DNA of 33,376 nucleotides from an uncultured delta proteobacterium (GTDB lineage Bacteria; Myxococcota_A; Polyangia; Polyangiales; Polyangiaceae), in the NCBI GenBank assembly GCA_903892415.1, contig CAITIQ010000029.1, positions 1-33,376 on the forward strand. The letters are read 5' to 3'. Of the stretch, positions 7,222-15,134 are shown in pieces. Position 1 is the stretch's first letter. Each line of letters begins with the position of its first letter. The position numbers and the translations under genes are program-made. Below the pieces are notes generated by a model. That model saw nothing but the letters and a program-made list of their open reading frames with translations. It had not been told where the DNA came from and did no database searches.

Positions 7222-9030
7222 TTACAGCGGAATGCCGCGCGCTCGGAACACCTCACGCAAGGTGCTCTTCTCGTCGTCTGTCATGCGCGGGAAGCGCTGC
7301 CGCGCCGCATCGATGAAACGAGACCCGCTGGCGGTCTTCAATGCTTCAACGGCGATTCTCCGCTCGACGTTTCGTTCATGGGCTAGCACGTCGAGTAAAA
7401 ACGTTGCGGCCTCGGCCGAGTCGATGCGCACGAGCGCGCGCAGCGCGCCCTGACGAGCGCGGGCGTCGGAAGACTCCTGGAAAATGCGGACCAGTGGGTC
7501 CAGCGCGGGCGCGAAGTGCAAAACCTCTAGCGTGCGGGCAGCCTCATTGACCACGTGGTCGTTGCTGTCGGAAAGGCCATCGCGCACGGCGATGAACGTT
7601 CGCTTGAACAGAAACTGCGCCAGCGCTCGCAGCGACGCGATGCGTACGGCTGGATCTTGGTGCCGCGCCAGCGCTTCGAGTGGGGCCAAAATCGAATACA
7701 GCCGCACCTCTCCTAGGAGACCAGCCACGTGGCTAAGCAACGCGGAGGGGGGCTGTTGACGCGCTTCCTCGTGGCCATCGATGCCGATCGCCACAAGCCT
7801 CGCACACAATGCTTTTCTTCGGCTTGCATCTCCCCACGCAGGGTCGAGCACAACGTCGGCGCAAGCCTCGGTCGCGCTCCCTCGCTGTTCCCACTCCACC
7901 AGATCGACGTGCCAAACCTCGGGAAAGCCCACTTCATGACGCAAGTGGGGCGGAAGCGGCGAGGCGTCGATCGCTAGGTCGGTCGCGGTTCCGTAGCGCA
8001 TTTGTGCGCGCGCATAGTGACCACGCCGGGCCTCGCTGAGCTCCAAGCTTGCGAGCTGGCGGTACAAGAGCCCTACCTTGCCGAACTGCCCAGCCTCTCC
8101 GTAAGCGAGCACGGCTGCGAGTATTGCGTTCTCGGCGATTTCAGCCGGTGAGCCTCGGCTAATGCTGCTCGAGGCTACGTCTTGCCAAAGCTTCGCTTGG
8201 TTGAGCACGGCCTGATTGGCCACGTTCGCCAGCCCTTGGGTACGTGCATACGTTGCCATCTCCCGCGCAAGCGTCGCGGCCGCCGCGAGCTCACCTTGCT
8301 TCTCCGCGGCTTGTACCACCTCCTCGTAGGACTGAATGGCGTAGTGCCGAAGGTTGTCCTCACGCAGGATGCGGATGACATTCACATAGCCTTCGAGCAC
8401 GTGTTCGAACTCCTTGCTCTCTTTGCCGACGGCGATCAGCACTTGAAAGCAGTCGAAGGCGCGCTCGCGCTGGCCGATCGTCTCGAAGGTGTCCGCGGCT
8501 TGTTCGAGCAAGTGCACAGACGACACCAAGGCTTCACGCGCACTTGCCGTCTGCCCCGTCAGCTTGAGCATGCGCGCGACGTTGAACCGCGCGAGCGCTG
8601 CGGCGTAGGCCTCCGAATCCGATCCGAGCAGGACCTGCGAAAGGCGCGAGTAGAGCACTCCTGCTTGGGCAGGGTCGTTTGCCTTCTCGCGACAGATCGC
8701 GGCGCGTGCGATGAAGCCAGCGTTCTCGTAAAGCGTGGCTGCCTCGGAGAAGTGCCGCTGCGCACGGTTTGGGTCGCGCTCGCGCTCGGATCTCTCCGCC
8801 AGTGCGAGGGACGTCCTCGCGCGATCTCGAAGTGGAAGGCGTGCCAGTAGCTCCCTCGGGACGCGGTTCGGGTCGATGTACCAATCCAGCGTGGCCATCC
8901 CGCGGATGTCCCCGGAGCTCTGGAGCAGCTTGCGCATCTCCTGTACGACCATCGCGTAGTCATCGTCACGCAGCGTCTGGCCCAGGGTGCGCAGCAGTTG
9001 TGCGCGCTGATTGCTGTCGTCGTAGTTCAC
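7222..9030 (-). CDS. TPR/HEAT-repeat scaffold protein
   Basis: A 602-residue all-helical protein without a signal peptide. The N-terminal two thirds is TPR-like (for example RNRAQRHFSEAATLYENAGFIARAAICREKAN in broken pattern, and AAALARFNVARMLKLTGQTASAREALVSSVHLLEQAADTFETIGQRERAFDCF in the middle; quoted only to locate the pattern at about residues 90-290). The C-terminal third (about 440-590) is HEAT/PBS-lyase-like: LAPLEALARHQDPAVRIASLRALA, then DSNDHVVNEAARTLEVL, then ARQGALRALVRIDS. Its GTG start overlaps the stop of the VWA gene by four bases (GTGA), so the two are translationally coupled. The product is probably a protein-protein docking platform for the VWA partner. The specific system is unrecognised. 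Confidence 0.82.
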   Translation of the reverse strand: MNYDDSNQRAQLLRTLGQTLRDDDYAMVVQEMRKLLQSSGDIRGMATLDWYIDPNRVPRELLARLPLRDRARTSLALAERSERERDPNRAQRHFSEAATLYENAGFIARAAICREKANDPAQAGVLYSRLSQVLLGSDSEAYAAALARFNVARMLKLTGQTASAREALVSSVHLLEQAADTFETIGQRERAFDCFQVLIAVGKESKEFEHVLEGYVNVIRILREDNLRHYAIQSYEEVVQAAEKQGELAAAATLAREMATYARTQGLANVANQAVLNQAKLWQDVASSSISRGSPAEIAENAILAAVLAYGEAGQFGKVGLLYRQLASLELSEARRGHYARAQMRYGTATDLAIDASPLPPHLRHEVGFPEVWHVDLVEWEQRGSATEACADVVLDPAWGDASRRKALCARLVAIGIDGHEEARQQPPSALLSHVAGLLGEVRLYSILAPLEALARHQDPAVRIASLRALAQFLFKRTFIAVRDGLSDSNDHVVNEAARTLEVLHFAPALDPLVRIFQESSDARARQGALRALVRIDSAEAATFLLDVLAHERNVERRIAVEALKTASGSRFIDAARQRFPRMTDDEKSTLREVFRARGIPL

Positions 9031-10571
9031 GAGCGCCTACTTGCCGGAGCGCTCTCCGCACCTTGGGTGGCCTCGCTACCGCGGCGCTGACTGACCGGGC
9101 CATCTGCGGTGTGGTGCTTATCGAGATCGCGACGCAGCGACTCCGCCTCCCCGAGAATGGAGCGAGCGGCTTTGTTGCGCGCCTCCTTCTTGGAGAGTGT
9201 TTCGTGGTCGACCACCCAGTGAGCGTCCAGCACGTCGAGGTACGCCAAGTCCAACGTTCCGCCGGAGGGCAAGATGAAGACGGCCGCTACGTTCGCCGAT
9301 TGCCGCAGGCGTTGCACGAGCTCGCGAGGGATGTAGAGCGCGGCGTGGGTGAAGATGTGCACCAGAACGCTGCGTGGGTCCCGAGAGCGTTGCAGCTCCA
9401 GATCCGAGGCCAACTGCGCAAAAACGCGTGCTGGGTTGCGCCCACGTTCGCCTTTGAAGGCCAGCAAGAACGCGGTCGGCAACTGGCCGTTCTTCGAGCG
9501 CGCGGGTTCATAAAGCCGGGAGTCGAAGAAGCGGTAAACGACCTCCTCACCCTCGAGCAGCAGCTTCTTGCCGGTGGCTAGTGCAACGCCTCGCGCGAAG
9601 GTTTGTCGGTCCCCCCGCATCGAGGCGGAGGCATCCACGAGCAGGTAGTGAACCCGCCGTTGTTCCTCTTGGCTCTGCTCCCGTGCGTAATAGAGCAGCT
9701 CGTTGTCGGCGATGCGACGCGCCAGCTCTTGGTTGTCCCAGGCCAGCTCGGAGAGCACCATGCTGTCGATCGACCCGCGCGTACCGATGCCGCTGTAGCC
9801 GAACGAAGCCGTGGTCCCAGCAGCAGGGCGCGGCCGTGATTCGAGCACGCTCGGCAGGATCTCGAGCGAGAAGTTCACGATGTCGTTGGCTTCGGGGCTT
9901 TGGAAGGCGCTGAGCAAGTCAACCTGCGCCATCGCTCCCTCGCCGGTGTCTGACCCGAGCAGTCCAAGCAACGTCAGCGTGTCGGTATCGATGGCGTCGG
10001 CCAGGGTCAGCACGAAAAGGCGCACCGAAACCAGCGTCTCCAGCGCGTTCTTCTCGTAACTGCGGTCGGCGGCTGAAAGCAACGAAGTGAGCTGGGGCTC
10101 GATGCGCTCGAACAGGTTGGGATCGAATGGCACCGCAGTGGGGTACGCGGCTCGGGTCGAGAGCCTCGCCGAGACCACCCCCAACAGGCGAGCGAGCACC
10201 GTGGCAATGAGATCGTCTCCAAGCCGAAGTTGTCGCGCTCGACGCACTGCTTCAGCATCCGTAAGTTCTTCCAAGAGCTTCGCGTAGAGTTCGGTGGCGT
10301 TGGCCAGTTGTTGGGCCTCACGTTCGCCGAGGACCTGACGCAAGTCTGCTCGCGCACCGAGCACGTACTGCTCACGCGGCGCGGCGAACAGCATGCCGAG
10401 GTCATGCACCATGAAGAACGGCAGATTCAGACCGAGGCGCTGCGTCAGGTCTTGCCAGGAGAGCGCGCGCATCGCGCTCGTCCCCGCGATGGGACGCACG
10501 TGGGAAAAAGCCAAGGAGCCCAGCGGTCCGAAGACTCCGGGCTGGCGACTGAGACTCTCGGGAACCGGCAC
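9027..10571 (-). CDS. VWA-domain protein with helical N-terminal region
   Basis: A 514-residue cytoplasmic-type protein. Residues 1-300 are mostly helical and not assigned. A von Willebrand factor A domain spans about 305-470, with the first MIDAS motif DASAS at 313-317 inside YLLVDASASMRGD. The later MIDAS Asp-Gly is not clear: the matching strand reads VHIFTHAALYIP, so metal binding may be altered. The tail is polar and low in complexity. The GTG at 10571 has no Shine-Dalgarno. An ATG at codon 34, preceded by GGGGA, is a plausible alternative start. It is coupled by a four-base overlap to the TPR/HEAT gene. VWA plus helical-repeat partners often form chaperone-like or macromolecular-assembly modules, commonly with a MoxR ATPase, but no ATPase gene is present here. 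Confidence 0.82.
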   Translation of the reverse strand: MPVPESLSRQPGVFGPLGSLAFSHVRPIAGTSAMRALSWQDLTQRLGLNLPFFMVHDLGMLFAAPREQYVLGARADLRQVLGEREAQQLANATELYAKLLEELTDAEAVRRARQLRLGDDLIATVLARLLGVVSARLSTRAAYPTAVPFDPNLFERIEPQLTSLLSAADRSYEKNALETLVSVRLFVLTLADAIDTDTLTLLGLLGSDTGEGAMAQVDLLSAFQSPEANDIVNFSLEILPSVLESRPRPAAGTTASFGYSGIGTRGSIDSMVLSELAWDNQELARRIADNELLYYAREQSQEEQRRVHYLLVDASASMRGDRQTFARGVALATGKKLLLEGEEVVYRFFDSRLYEPARSKNGQLPTAFLLAFKGERGRNPARVFAQLASDLELQRSRDPRSVLVHIFTHAALYIPRELVQRLRQSANVAAVFILPSGGTLDLAYLDVLDAHWVVDHETLSKKEARNKAARSILGEAESLRRDLDKHHTADGPVSQRRGSEATQGAESAPASRRS

Positions 10572-10623
10572 AGGGGAGGGCTAGGCTAGCGAGCCCTGGA
10601 CGAATCGTGAAGCGGTGAGGCGC

Positions 10624-12360
10624 TCACGGGCACTTCACGATCGGCGTGATTGGAGCGAAGTTCCACTGCGAGAAGTCCTGTGCGTCGTAGTTCGCCATCT
10701 CCGTCTCGAGCACGCTCTGGATCTCGCTGAAGGTCTGGCCGAGCTTGTTCGTCGGCGTTCCACCCGACTCGCTGAGCGCGAGGAATTTGGACCGACAGCA
10801 GATGTCCACCGGCTCAGCGATGCTGTTCGCCGGGGCCAGCGAATCGAGGTCCCCATCCCCGTAGAGCACGCGACCGTCCACGAGCACCAATGTCACTTCA
10901 CGCGGGGTGGCGGCCAGGATCGTGTCGTACGGATCGGCAGCGAGAGGAAGGTAAACGGCGATGTCTGCGCGCTTCCCAACCTCGAGCGAGCCAAGCTGCG
11001 CGTCCACGCCGAGCACGTCGGCGGCGTGGATCGTGCCCATCTCGAAAAGCTCGCGCGGCGTGAGAATGTTGCCGAACTCTGCGTTGTCCACCTCGTCGGC
11101 GAAACGCAGCTCATCCAGGATGTTTTGACTGCCACCGAGCGACCAGTCAGGCGCGATCGCCACGCGAATTCCCTCGTTGAGTGCGGTGGGGATATCGGTG
11201 GTCTTCGTCAGATCGGTGCCGGCGCCATAAAGGAAAACGTTGGAGCGGGGCGACCAAACCAGGCCCATGCCTTCTTGCGCCATGGTCGCGAACTGAGGCT
11301 GCTGCAGCGCCGTTCCGTGAATGATGGTGGTTTTGCCGTCGATCAAGCAACCGTCCACGGTGGTGATGGTGTTCAGCGTGGTGAACTCATTGCGCGAGGT
11401 TTGGTCTACTCCTTCGGCGATGTGAATGACGTAGGCCGTGGTGTCACCATCGGCGAAGTTCGCGCAGACGCCGTCGGCCGAGCTATTCGACGGGAAGATG
11501 GTGGCCGTCTGCATGGTGTCGCTACCCAGGTCATTGGCGCTGGTGTCGATCGTGCGGGAGACCGAGCCGTAGCAGCTGTTGCTGCCCGCGGAGGCTTGCA
11601 CGCTGGTGGTGCCGGCGATGAGGGCCTTGGTTTCCCCGTACTTGTTGAGCTCACATTCAAGCGATACGGGCGAGGCCCCTTGCCCCTCGAGCCATTGCTT
11701 CGCGTCGACGACGGCGCCGTAGCGAGGATCATTGGGCCACTGGTTGTGGTTTTGGTAGGTCTGCGTAGGCGACCAGTCGTCCTCGTCGAAGATGTCGAAC
11801 AGGATGTGATTGTGTGCGTCCAAAAAGCCTGGCGCGATCACTCCGTTCGTCTCGATCACGGTGGCGCCGTTTGCCTGGGCCGCACAGGAAGCCGCCGCAC
11901 AAACGATGAGGTTGCCGTCCACCACGAGCTCGCCCTCGAGCGGGCCGGCCGGAAGCAACAGCGTCCCGCGCAACAACAGCTTTGTGGGCGAGCCGGCGCT
12001 CTCCACGACGGGCCCGGCGGAGTCACAGGCGCCCTGGCCTCCGCCCATGCCACCGTTACCGCCCATCCCGCCGTTTGCACCTGCGCCGCCCATTCCGCCG
12101 TTACCGCCGACGGCTCCGGTGCCGCCGTCTCCGCCAACCCCACCATCCCCGCCATCCCCGCCTGTTCCACCGTCACCGCCCTCGCCGGCGTTGCCTCCCA
12201 CCGTGATGCCGCCGCCGCTTGGTTGAGGCAGCGGCTTCGACCCGTCGTCTGTTGCGTTCGAGCCGCATGCGAGCAGCATGGGCAGCACGGTTGTCAGCAG
12301 CTTGGCTCCAAGCGGTCGCGTGGCGAACAGGAAGCCCCGAGACGAATGCAAGCAGCTCAT
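10624..12360 (-). CDS. Amidohydrolase-family lipoprotein
   Basis: A 578-residue protein with a long basic signal ending in the lipobox LLAC (Cys 32). A Gly-rich linker at about 49-109 follows, made of GGDGG, GGNGG and GGMGG units. The catalytic domain then has an N-terminal beta-sandwich strand pair, the metal motif DAHNH (D181, H183, H185), AYVIHIAEGVD (third His region), KTTIIHGTAL (fourth His), and APDWSLGGS (the metal/catalytic Asp). It ends with GSLEVGKRADIAVY and VDGRVLYGD, the typical return to the sandwich. These are hallmarks of the metal-dependent amidohydrolase superfamily (imidazolonepropionase/TRZ-ATZ type). It acts outside the cytoplasm, tethered to a membrane. The substrate is unknown. 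The start has no clear Shine-Dalgarno. It lies 38 bp after the propeller-like lipoprotein gene. Confidence 0.9.
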   Translation of the reverse strand: MSCLHSSRGFLFATRPLGAKLLTTVLPMLLACGSNATDDGSKPLPQPSGGGITVGGNAGEGGDGGTGGDGGDGGVGGDGGTGAVGGNGGMGGAGANGGMGGNGGMGGGQGACDSAGPVVESAGSPTKLLLRGTLLLPAGPLEGELVVDGNLIVCAAASCAAQANGATVIETNGVIAPGFLDAHNHILFDIFDEDDWSPTQTYQNHNQWPNDPRYGAVVDAKQWLEGQGASPVSLECELNKYGETKALIAGTTSVQASAGSNSCYGSVSRTIDTSANDLGSDTMQTATIFPSNSSADGVCANFADGDTTAYVIHIAEGVDQTSRNEFTTLNTITTVDGCLIDGKTTIIHGTALQQPQFATMAQEGMGLVWSPRSNVFLYGAGTDLTKTTDIPTALNEGIRVAIAPDWSLGGSQNILDELRFADEVDNAEFGNILTPRELFEMGTIHAADVLGVDAQLGSLEVGKRADIAVYLPLAADPYDTILAATPREVTLVLVDGRVLYGDGDLDSLAPANSIAEPVDICCRSKFLALSESGGTPTNKLGQTFSEIQSVLETEMANYDAQDFSQWNFAPITPIVKCP

Positions 12361-12398
12361 AGCCGCATCATCTCGTGAGGTTCTGAGCGCGACAAGGA

Positions 12399-13541
12399 CT
12401 ATGGTTGGAGGACGGTCAGCGGAGCACGTAACGCCGCGACCTCGGCGGGCAGCTCGAGGGCGGTCAAGCCAACTTCCGGTGACAAACTCACGTCAAACCC
12501 CAGGGTGCCGGTTCTCGTCGCCACGAAAAGCCGGTTCTCCAGCAGCGCTAGCAGTCTGCGGAAGCCGAAATTCGCCTGCGTCAGCGTGCCCTTGGCTTCA
12601 TGGCTTCCCAGCGGCCGGTGCACCAAGTCCACCACCTCGAGCGTGCTCTCGTTACGGACGAGCTCCAGCAGCGTGAGCGATGGTGGCCCGTCCGAAAGCA
12701 CGAGAACGGCCTGTCGACCATCCTGCTCAAAGGTGGCGACATCTTCGACCCGCTCCGCCGCGATCAGCGTGCTGGTGAAGCCAGCCGCGCCCGGCTCGAG
12801 GGGGGCCACCGCGAGCGCGCCACCGCGCACGTCCACCGCGGCGTCGAAGCCTGCGAGCTCGAAGCGCACCGCGCGCACCGAATCGGAAATGGGGGGCGGC
12901 AACGCGAGTTCGCTCTGCGTGCATCGGATGCCGCTGCTCGACACGTCGACGTCGAGCCGAACCAACGTTCCTTCCGAAAGGGCCACCGCCTCGACCGTGG
13001 CCTGCTCGTACGACGGGCTGCTGATGGAGAGGATGGATTGCGGAATGGGGCAGGGGACGCTGGGGACGGCGTCCTTGTCGAAGCGCGCCAAGCTCCAGCG
13101 CGTGCCGTCTTCACGCTGCAGTACCAGCGCGCCGAACGGCAGCGCCAAAAGCCGTACCTCTCCGCCGTAACGAGCGAGCCGCTTGGGCGCACCGAGCGCT
13201 TCGTGTCCGAGATCCAGCGAGAACACTTCTCCCAGCTGCTCCTCGCCTTTCGACAACATGACCAGGGCGTGCTTGGACTCGAAGGCGGCGGCGTCAACCA
13301 CCTCGGCCTCTTCGCTTATCTCGCTGAAATCCGCCCCGTCGCTGATGCTCAACGTGGAGGCGTCAACGCGGACGACGCGAGCCCCATCATGACCGAGAAA
13401 AAACGCAGGTTCACTCATAAGCTGCAAAGGCTCGTTGGGGCGCACGCCATCCTCGAACACGAGGGTGCCGATCGAATCGGTTTCTTGGCAGGCGCTGAGG
13501 AGGGCAGAGACGACCAGCGTAGGAACGGACAGCTTGTGCAT
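12399..13541 (-). CDS. Propeller-like lipoprotein of unknown function
   Basis: A 380-residue protein with a lipoprotein signal MHKLSVPTLVVSALLSAC (Cys 18); GGAG upstream supports the ATG. The mature part is built of repeated short hydrophobic strands and turns (GARVVRVDASTLSISDG; HALVMLSKGEEQLGEVFSLDL; GALVLQREDGTRWSLARFD; LFVATRTGTLGFDVSL), a pattern suggesting a beta-propeller, though no WD or Kelch signature is clear. Three internal Cys residues occur in the mature part. It is in the same direction as, and 38 bp from, the amidohydrolase lipoprotein, so the two may be co-transcribed and work at the same membrane surface. I do not recognise a family. Confidence 0.75.
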   Translation of the reverse strand: MHKLSVPTLVVSALLSACQETDSIGTLVFEDGVRPNEPLQLMSEPAFFLGHDGARVVRVDASTLSISDGADFSEISEEAEVVDAAAFESKHALVMLSKGEEQLGEVFSLDLGHEALGAPKRLARYGGEVRLLALPFGALVLQREDGTRWSLARFDKDAVPSVPCPIPQSILSISSPSYEQATVEAVALSEGTLVRLDVDVSSSGIRCTQSELALPPPISDSVRAVRFELAGFDAAVDVRGGALAVAPLEPGAAGFTSTLIAAERVEDVATFEQDGRQAVLVLSDGPPSLTLLELVRNESTLEVVDLVHRPLGSHEAKGTLTQANFGFRRLLALLENRLFVATRTGTLGFDVSLSPEVGLTALELPAEVAALRAPLTVLQP

Positions 13542-13583
13542 GCCGCTCCATCGTCATGAGCCGTCCGCAGTTGCGTTGGTCCG

Positions 13584-13613
13584 CAAAATAATTGGCCCGC
13601 TGGCGGCCGCCAG
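13584..13613 (-). terminator. Probable intrinsic terminator of ku
   Basis: Seven bases beyond the ku stop on the minus strand is the perfect palindrome CTGGCGGCCGCCAG (13600-13613), followed in that direction by CGGGCCAATTATTTT, which supplies a moderately T-rich tail. The tail is imperfect, so confidence is moderate. Confidence 0.5.
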
Positions 13614-13619
13614 TCGTCG

Positions 13620-14483
13620 TCAGCCGGTCGCCTTCTTCTGCTCGCGAGCCTTTGGGCTGGCCTTGTGAACCTCGGGCTTGACGCTGTCTTCGCCACCCGC
13701 CTTCTCCGCCTCACCGTCTCCCTTGAGCGAGCGTTTGAGTGCCTCGAACAGGTCGATGATCTGCGCCTGCGGCGCTTCCCGCGCGACAGTGACGGCCTCG
13801 CCAGCAGCCTTCTGCTCGACCGCTTGCATCACCCGATCGCGGTACTCGTCGTGATACTGCTCCGCCTTGAACGCCTCGGTGGACAGCTGCTCAATCAACT
13901 TGTCCGCTAGCTCCGCTTCGACCGGCTTGAACTCAAGCTCACCGGGGCGGTCGACGTCAGCAAAACTACGGACCTCGTCGGCGTAGAACACGTGATGCAT
14001 GACCAGGCCGCCTTGGTAGGGTCGCAGCAACACGAGCTGCTCCTTGCCGCGTGTACCGAAGCGACCAACCGCGATCCGGTTCGTGCGCACCATCGCCTCG
14101 GAGAGGAGCTTGTACGCGCGGTCGCCACCCTTGTCCGGTCCGAGATAGACCGTCTTCTCGATGAAGATGAAGTCGACCGTGTCTGTCGGTACGAACTCGA
14201 GGATGTCGATGCGGTCTGTTCGTTCGGCTTCGAGCTGCTTGAGCTCGTCCTCGCTGAACTGGACGTACTTGTCCTTCTGATACTCGTAGCCCTTCACGAT
14301 GTCGGTGCGCTGCACGATCTCGTTATCCAGCGGGCAAAACAGCTGTTGCTTGATGCGCCCACCGCACTTGGAGTGGAGCTGGTTGAACGAAACCGACTGC
14401 GCCGAGGTGGCGGTGAAGGTCTTGATCGGGATCGAGACGAGGCCGAAGGAGATGTTGCCTGAGCCGGTAGATCGTGCCGCCAT
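13620..14483 (-). CDS. ku: Ku DNA end-binding protein (bacterial NHEJ)
   Basis: A 287-residue bacterial Ku, which dimerises as a ring on broken double-stranded DNA ends and recruits LigD. The opening SGNISFGLVSIPIKTFTAT is the family signature. Also clear are KCGGRIKQQLFCPLDNEIV (about 39-57), VKGYEYQKDKYVQFSEDEL, IDILEFVP, YYLGPDK-like VYLGPDKGGDRAY, VLLRPYQGGLVMHHVFYADEV, and the helical ELADKLIEQLSTEAFKAEQYHDEYRDRV. The last 30 or so residues are Lys-rich (KPEVHKASPKAREQKKATG), like the DNA-contacting tails of other bacterial Ku proteins. It diverges from the response regulator-ligD pair over a 248-bp gap that should hold both promoters. I see no confident boxes there. Confidence 0.97.
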   Translation of the reverse strand: MAARSTGSGNISFGLVSIPIKTFTATSAQSVSFNQLHSKCGGRIKQQLFCPLDNEIVQRTDIVKGYEYQKDKYVQFSEDELKQLEAERTDRIDILEFVPTDTVDFIFIEKTVYLGPDKGGDRAYKLLSEAMVRTNRIAVGRFGTRGKEQLVLLRPYQGGLVMHHVFYADEVRSFADVDRPGELEFKPVEAELADKLIEQLSTEAFKAEQYHDEYRDRVMQAVEQKAAGEAVTVAREAPQAQIIDLFEALKRSLKGDGEAEKAGGEDSVKPEVHKASPKAREQKKATG

Positions 14484-14731
14484 GAGGCAACTTTAACTGC
14501 GGATACCGGAGCGCGAAAAGAAACGCGTGGAAAAGGCTGCTGCTGGACACGCGACAGGAAAAGATCCGTTCAGGTGCGGTGCGCAAACCTCACCTCGCCG
14601 AGAGCGACCTCGCGTGCCGATGCTCGCGTTGTCATCAAGCCGCGGTCCAAAGGTCGCCCAATGTAGGCAATAACTTGGCCCATGTCGCGCGAGCGAGCGT
14701 TGCGAACTTCGTGTAGCTTTGGCGTCCTACC

Positions 14732-15130
14732 ATGGCATTGATCACGCAATCCACCTACCCACAGCCGCGCAGGGTGCTCGTCGTGGATGATGAAGAACTC
14801 ATCTTGGGTGTGGCGGCGAGGCTGTTACGCCGTCTACCCGTGGAGGTGGATACGGCTCTCAGCGGCGTCGAGGCGATGCGCAAACTTGAGCTGGCGCCGT
14901 CTCGCTACAACCTCGTGATGCTTGACCTGACGATGCCCGAGCCCGGTGGGCGCAAGGTGCTCGAGGCCATTCAGCGTCTGCGAACGGACCTGCCCGTGGT
15001 GATCATGAGCGGCTTGTCGGCAGAGGAGTCACAGGACGTCCTCAACGGACTTTCCTGCCAAGGTTTCCTCGGCAAACCCTTCGCTCTCGAAGACGTGCGC
15101 AACCTCGTTCGGCGCATCTTGCCCGAGTAG
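14732..15130 (+). CDS. Single-domain response regulator (receiver) upstream of ligD
   Basis: A 132-residue CheY-like receiver with no output domain. The acidic pair is D19-D20 (VLVVDDEE), the phosphoacceptor is D65 (VMLDLTMPEPGG), the switch Ser is S93 (VVIMSGLS), and the conserved Lys is K115 (GFLGKPFALEDV). All residues needed for phosphorylation are present. The stop codon is only 4 nt before the GTG of ligD, so the two are almost surely one transcript. No histidine kinase gene is in the window. The placement suggests phosphorelay input into end-joining repair or its expression, but with no DNA-binding domain it would have to act through protein contacts. Confidence 0.92.
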   Translation: MALITQSTYPQPRRVLVVDDEELILGVAARLLRRLPVEVDTALSGVEAMRKLELAPSRYNLVMLDLTMPEPGGRKVLEAIQRLRTDLPVVIMSGLSAEESQDVLNGLSCQGFLGKPFALEDVRNLVRRILPE

Positions 15131-15134
15131 CAGC

